The position numbers were made by a program, and so were the translations under genes. The notes beneath the pieces are model-generated. The model ran no database searches, was not told the origin of the DNA, and saw only the letters and a list, made by a program, of their open reading frames with translations. A stretch of DNA of 64,000 bases from SABY01 sp964523795 (lineage in GTDB: Bacteria; Bacteroidota; Bacteroidia; Bacteroidales; 4484-276), in NCBI GenBank assembly GCA_964523795.1, contig CAZGAO010000002.1:1-64000 (forward strand), written 5' to 3'. How positions within the stretch are numbered: the first letter of the stretch is position 1; each line of letters opens with the position of its first letter. Positions 59,994-64,000 of the stretch are shown here, piece by piece.

Positions 59994-61502
59994 CTACGAA
60001 ATCGGAGATTTCTTGTTTTTCGGCACCGCCTCAAGGGCCTGCTCAAAATTAGCAATAATATCATCGATGTGCTCGATGCCCACCGAAACGCGCAACAACG
60101 TGGGTAATACTCCCGCTGTTATCTGGTCTTCGGGCGAAAGTTGCTGGTGGGTGGTTGTGGATGGTTGGATGATGAGTGTTCTTACATCGCCAACATTGGC
60201 CAGGTGGCTCATCACTTTCAGACTTTCCACAAATTTTGCCATACGCTGTTTATCTCCTTCTACCACAAACGAAAGTACGCCGCCAAAACTCTTTTTCAGA
60301 TATTTGGAAGCCGTTTGGTGATTGGGTTTTTCCTTGAGTCCGGGATAGTTTACCAGGTCAACTTCAGGATGCCGCCCGAGCCATTGGGCAAGTGCCTGGG
60401 TGTTTTCGCAGTGGCGTTCCATGCGCAGCGACAGGGTTTCCAATCCCTGAATCAACTGAAAGGAATTAAAGGGGCAGATACTCGGCCCGAAGTCGCGGAG
60501 GCCTTCCACGCGGGCACGGATAATAAAAGCGATGTTACCAAAAGGGGAATCCGCACCAAAGGTTTCCCAGAATTTCAAACCGTGATAACCTTCTGAAGGC
60601 TCGCTAAATTGGGGATATTTGCCATTGCCCCAGTTAAAGTTGCCTCCATCCACAATTACACCTCCTATGCTGCTTCCGTGGCCGCCAATCCATTTTGTGG
60701 CCGATTCCACCACAATGTGTGCTCCAAAATAGGCCAGCTCTGCGGCTTCATCATAGCTCAGGCTGTTTATCTTTGATGTATGGCTCACGATGTTGGGGTC
60801 GGCAGACAAGAAGCCTTTCACATCTTTCCATACATCTACCGATTGGGCTTCCAGACAGCGTGCGATCGAAGCCGCAGTATAATCGCTGCCACCGCGACCA
60901 AAGAGGGTAATTTTGTTTTCATCAGAGATCCCGTAAAAACCAGGCACTACATAAATTTTTTCTTCGCCTAAACTTTCCTTAATCCGCTTTTCTGCTTTTT
61001 CAAAGTCGGTGGTTGCCATCCCGAAAGCTCCATCAGTAAATAAGCCAATGTTTTCGGGGAGGGCTTCCTCACAATCAAATCCCCGGTCGGTGAGCATCTG
61101 ATTTATTAAAAGAGAATTTAGTCTTTCGCCAAAGCTCAGCACCTGGTCATACAAAAAATCCGGTATCTCACCAATAAAGTGAATGCTGGTGAGGGTTTTG
61201 TGAAGTTTGTCGATACGTTAGTTTAATAGCTCTACAACTTCCTGGCGTTTATCAAGGCTGATATTTTCGTTTACCAGATCATGTTTTAGCGCATAGAGCC
61301 AGTGAATGAATATTTCGATACTTTCTTTGTCAAAAGGCGATTTTTGCAGTACTTTTAATAGGCAGTTTGTCAGACCGTAATACGCCGAAACCACCACTAT
61401 CGGTGGGCGATTGTAGGCGCGAATAATTTCGGTGAGCCGCTGATAATCCGAACTGCTTTTAAGGTTTGATCCCCCAAATTTTACTACAATTTTATTTGAC
61501 AT
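59994..61502 (-). pseudogene. Aspartokinase fused in frame to the C-terminal half of O-acetylhomoserine sulfhydrylase, with one internal stop
   Basis: From the ATG at 61502 the frame encodes an aspartokinase catalytic domain: VVKFGGSNLKSSSDYQRL, then a TAA at 61218-61220, then LYDQVLSFGERLNS, LFGRGGSDYTAASIA and VWKDVKGFLSADPNIV. At about 60713 the kinase sequence (ELAYFGAHI) runs without a break into MetY (VVESATKWIGGHG, containing the PLP lysine), ending EQALEAVPKNKKS. The MetY N-terminal half and the kinase regulatory domains are missing. MetY without its N-half should not work. It stands upstream of metX, behind a SAM-I riboswitch. Either a deletion joined two neighbouring genes or the assembly did; the internal stop supports decay. 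Confidence 0.85.
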
Positions 61503-61584
61503 GCACAATATTTTTATCTGATTGATTTAATGAATATGTTTTTTTAGAATACTGCGAATTTGTGTCTGTCTATAAATTAGATGT

Positions 61585-61740
61585 TTTTGAATAGCCCCGG
61601 GTTTTAACCCGGGGAATAATGGATTATAGATACTTTTCCCCGCCATGTGGCTGTCCATGCCAAAGGCATTGACAGCCACATGGCGGGGTTCTGAATCCCT
61701 TCCATTCAATCCCCGCCCTAAAGGACAGGGCTATTCAAAA
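61585..61740. repeat. 156-bp nested inverted-repeat element
   Basis: The ends TTTTGAATAGCCC and GGGCTATTCAAAA are exact inverse copies. Inside is CCCCGGGTTTTAACCCGGGG and a long hairpin (61638-61655 with 61671-61688, arm CCCCGCCATGTGGCTGTC). It lies between leader and aspartokinase start and is probably inserted. Confidence 0.8.
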
Positions 61741-61821
61741 TCTCACCTAACGGCTAAAAAGACCATCACTAATTATGTATAGCACGGTGATTCCTAAAAA
61801 ATGTATGGAAAGGATTTTTTG

Positions 61822-61841
61822 AAAAGCAGGCTCAGGCCTGC
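61822..61841 (-). terminator. Short hairpin with T run at the end of the leader ORF
   Basis: On the minus strand GCAGGC-CTGA-GCCTGC is followed by TTTTC. The leader ORF stop codon TGA is in the loop. The six-bp stem is short for a terminator but its place fits attenuation. Confidence 0.45.
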
Positions 61842-61963
61842 ATCGGCATAGGCATAAAGGCGGCTTTGCCAGTTAAGGAAAAGTAAATTGACTCCTGGGA
61901 ATTGGAGTTATTTTCGGATATGAATCCGGGGCTAAATAATACTACGATTACAAAATGTGCCAT
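61832..61963 (-). CDS. 43-aa leader ORF ending in a Met-rich run
   Basis: The frame starts 17 bp after the riboswitch and ends TGKAAFMPMPMQA. Three Met codons lie in the last six, immediately before a small hairpin whose loop has the stop codon. That is the layout of a methionine-responsive attenuator peptide. I do not recognise it from a known family; no coding test was possible. Confidence 0.5.
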   Translation of the reverse strand: MAHFVIVVLFSPGFISENNSNSQESIYFSLTGKAAFMPMPMQA

Positions 61964-61979
61964 GATTTTACGTGTTTAG

Positions 61980-62083
61980 TTTATAATCTCCCGAAATTTT
62001 CGGGATCAGGTATTAGCACCTTGCAAAAGCATGTAGGTTGATAGAGCTTCACAGAGCCTGATATCTTCACTCTTCTTTATAAA
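61980..62083 (-). ncRNA. SAM-I (S-box) riboswitch
   Basis: The minus strand shows P1 TTTATAA (62083-62077) closing with TTATAAA (61986-61980), AGAAGAGTGAAGATATCAGG, the core TATCAACCTACATGC, the signature AAGGTGCTAATACCTG and a P4 hairpin CCCGAAAATTTCGGG followed by AGAT. These are the conserved blocks of SAM-I riboswitches, which switch off methionine genes when SAM is plentiful. It heads the aspartokinase-MetY/metX region. Some P2/P3 positions depart from the textbook consensus. Confidence 0.8.
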
Positions 62084-62228
62084 TCAAACACCTTTGTGTG
62101 AGGAAAGATATTCGATCTTTATGGCTGCATAAGAAAGGGATAAATTTTTTAATCTGCCAAATTTTAATTCCAAAAATAAATTAAACCATTGATAAAATAC
62201 TTATTATCAATGGTTTAATTTAAATACC

Positions 62229-62304
62229 TGGAGCCACCCACGAGACTTGAACTCGCGACCCGCGCATTACGAATGCGCTGCTCTACCAACTGAGCTAAGG
62301 TGGC
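62229..62304 (-). tRNA. tRNA-Thr (anticodon CGT)
   Basis: The 76-nt cloverleaf has acceptor GCCACCT/GGGTGGC (one G-U pair), D arm AGCTCAGTTGGTAGAGC, anticodon arm GCGCA-TTCGTAA-TGCGC with anticodon CGT, T arm with GTTCAAGTC and encoded CCA. Confidence 0.96.
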
Positions 62305-62319
62305 ATTACTTTGAGGGCG

Positions 62320-62327
62320 CAAAAGTA
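62320..62327 (-). promoter_or_regulatory. -7 box of tRNA-Thr
   Basis: The minus strand reads TACTTTTG, 15 bp before the mature 5' end. Confidence 0.55.
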
Positions 62328-62513
62328 GAATTTTTAGTATTAAAATAAGAATTGTTTTTTTAAAAAAAAATATTGCCAAGCACGCCTCCATCACCAAAAA
62401 AATAATCCAGCAGTGAGTTTTGGCATTTAACCTTTCGCATACTTTCGGCCTGGGGGTAATTGTTGGGATAACTTTATGCTTTGATGTTTCAGACTTTTAG
62501 CCTGGAAGCATCC

Positions 62514-62846
62514 TTATCTTGTCGTTCCAAGTGCCATGGCCAGATAGTCGTGAGACTTTTTGCGCTCACGATCCAGCACCTCGTTTACGCGATTGTAATT
62601 TATCGCTACGCTAAACAATTCCTCGCGGAGATCTTCCTGCGAAAGTACCAGCCGGTCTTCGAGGCCAAACTGCCTGAAAAGCGAGTTGAAGCGGGTTAAA
62701 CCCCGATGCTTATTACCTACCGCTACAAAAGGTTTGTTGAAAATAATCGAAAACACACAGCCATGAAAAGAATCGGTAACCACAAACTGTGCATCAGCAA
62801 AACCTTTGAACCATTGCGTAACCCGGGGATAAATCCGGTTTTCCAT
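62514..62846 (-). pseudogene. C-terminal remnant of a polysaccharide pyruvyl transferase
   Basis: The 110-residue frame contains the family's conserved FVVTDSFHGCVFSIIFNKPF, VGNKHRGLTRFNSLF and FGLEDRL. Complete enzymes are about 350-400 residues; the N-terminal two thirds is absent. Immediately upstream is a flippase gene and not the rest of the transferase, so the 5' part was lost by deletion or replaced. Confidence 0.75.
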
Positions 62847-62921
62847 TCGTTTGTTTTGATATTTTAATTTAAGATCATGTTCATTAAAAACCAGAAAAGA
62901 ATTGAGGTTTATGACCGAGCA

Positions 62922-64000
62922 TTAATCAGGATGATCCTGCCCCAGTATTTTTTTGACCTTCAACGGAAGTAAGTCAATCAGCATTTTTTTGTTTTTGGAT
63001 GAAATGAGGAGAAACCAGGAAAGGATAGTGGCGATGAAGGCTAAGAGTGCGCTAAAAAGCACAAGTTTCGTCCATGAGGAAATTGCATAAAAATCACCGG
63101 TAAATTTTGCAGCGAAATAGGTAAGTGCAAAAATTACGATGCCACCAAACAGCGGTTTGAAAAAATTAAGGGCTTTGATGTTTAAAATGTGTGCAGCGTA
63201 AAAAGGTGTGAACAATCCGTGTTTTAGTGTAAGTACGATGGCTCCGGCCATGGCCACCCCATAAATTCCATAATCGAAACGGGTGATAAAAACGATGGCC
63301 AGAGTCAGATTTAATCCGCCCATGGCGAGGGTAATAATCCCAGGCAGCCTTACTTTATTCAAGGCCGTATTGATAGGAAACAAGGGCGTTACGCTAAGAT
63401 TGACTACAAAGTGAAAGAGCATAATAAAGAGCAGGCTCGAATACTGAACAAAGTTCTCACCCAACCAAAGATTTAAGAGCTGAGGGGCAAAACCGCAGAT
63501 GATCCCGGTAGTAATGCCAATAAGTAAGGCCAGAAATTCAACACCTAACTTTCCAAAGCGGATTACGTCCATCAGCTTATTTTGCGCAAATGAGATCAGG
63601 ATCATCGGGCTGATAACATCGGCCAAAACGCTGGCTAAAGTTCGTATCAGGGTGTTCCATTGCTGAACGGCGGCGTAGGTTCCACCAGGCTCAGGGCCCA
63701 GGTAGTGGTTGATAACAAAGAGGTCGATTTTTAAATAAAGCAAATAACCCACTTTGTTTATCATCAACCAGCCGCCCATATCGAGCAAACGCCGGAGGAT
63801 GGAACGGCGAAACCAGGCTATTTTTATTTTGAGTTTAGGTGTGATTTTGCGCCAGTAATACCATGAGAAAAAGAAAGAAACCAATGCTCCTAAAAAGTTG
63901 CCTATCCCTACAAACATCAGCGATGGGTCGATAAAGGTAAAAGTAAGCACGATAAATATGACACGCACCAGAAGGCGGCTGATACCGATGCTGCGACTCA
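62922..64000 (-). CDS. Oligosaccharide flippase (MOP/Wzx-type), 5' end beyond the window
   Basis: The frame stays open to the window edge, so the start is outside. The visible part, more than 350 residues, has about 10 membrane helices and the flippase-like MGGWLMINKVGYLLYLKIDL and HYLGPEPGGTYAAVQQWNTL. It belongs with the pyruvyl transferase remnant to a second glycan locus extending beyond the window. Confidence 0.85.
   Translation of the reverse strand, partial: SRSIGISRLLVRVIFIVLTFTFIDPSLMFVGIGNFLGALVSFFFSWYYWRKITPKLKIKIAWFRRSILRRLLDMGGWLMINKVGYLLYLKIDLFVINHYLGPEPGGTYAAVQQWNTLIRTLASVLADVISPMILISFAQNKLMDVIRFGKLGVEFLALLIGITTGIICGFAPQLLNLWLGENFVQYSSLLFIMLFHFVVNLSVTPLFPINTALNKVRLPGIITLAMGGLNLTLAIVFITRFDYGIYGVAMAGAIVLTLKHGLFTPFYAAHILNIKALNFFKPLFGGIVIFALTYFAAKFTGDFYAISSWTKLVLFSALLAFIATILSWFLLISSKNKKMLIDLLPLKVKKILGQDHPD

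Overview
The window is a stretch of a Bacteroidota chromosome, most like a free-living or sediment Bacteroidales/Marinilabiliales-type bacterium. The signs are -7 boxes of the TAnnTTTG type in front of many genes, two proteins with type IX secretion (T9SS) C-terminal sorting domains, a single-chain glycine dehydrogenase, a fused alpha/beta 2-oxoacid dehydrogenase E1, and an OmpA protein with thrombospondin type-3 repeats. No plasmid or phage backbone is visible. The region is ordinary chromosome salted with small accessory cassettes and dispersed palindromic repeats.

Layout. 0-3.4 kb: a REP-like tandem array ending inside the stop codon of a REP-associated transposase (RAYT), an orphan type I methyltransferase (hsdM), and a small S4 RNA-binding gene with a truncated HigA-like leader ORF. 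3.5-8.6 kb: a TPR-CHAT protease-like membrane protein, a RelE-type toxin-antitoxin (TA) pair, and an anti-sigma/sigma pair. 9.1-10.1 kb: a second TA pair bracketed by hairpin elements. 10.06-15.8 kb: a five-gene operon of a lysine-2,3-aminomutase-like radical SAM enzyme, a GNAT-histone deacetylase fusion, two ATP-grasp ligases and a GNAT, which looks like a small-molecule pathway built on beta-lysine. 16.3-20.4 kb: surface glycan genes. 20.5-21.0 kb: a third TA pair with a frameshifted toxin. 21.4-27.0 kb: a secreted propeller protein, OmpA, FRG, GYD and GxxExxY proteins.

27.2-35.2 kb is a long minus-strand operon: TPM protein, YbjN/DUF2170-like protein, PspA, DUF4178, lipoprotein, small ORF, DUF350, membrane spermidine synthase, VapBC, S-adenosylmethionine decarboxylase and a K+ channel. 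It reads as an envelope-stress system tied to polyamines and potassium and resembles E. coli yjfIJKLM-yjfC in gene content. 35.3-57.1 kb is mostly housekeeping: htpG, DUF1648, thioesterase, E1, DUF456, epimerase, GNAT, tRNA-Arg, beta-helix T9SS protein, AAA ATPase, dnaX, polysaccharide deacetylase, gcvP, tRNA-Ser, ClC channel and an SDR.

57.3-58.2 kb holds a second, decayed copy of the HigA-leader/S4 locus followed by an HNH cassette with an in-frame stop. 58.3-62.1 kb is the methionine region: metX, and upstream of it an aspartokinase gene fused in frame to the 3' half of metY and interrupted by one stop codon. In front of that lie a SAM-I riboswitch and a Met-rich leader ORF. The end of the window has tRNA-Thr, a polysaccharide pyruvyl transferase remnant and a partial flippase.

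Two themes cut across the window. Three TA modules (6.8, 20.5 and 28.5 kb) are each bracketed by short direct repeats made from the border of the neighbouring gene, so the neighbour keeps an intact end. A family of six 81-83 bp hairpin elements is dispersed at 9.1, 9.2, 10.0, 16.1, 37.8 and 54.1 kb. All assignments are from reading the sequence; no database search was run.
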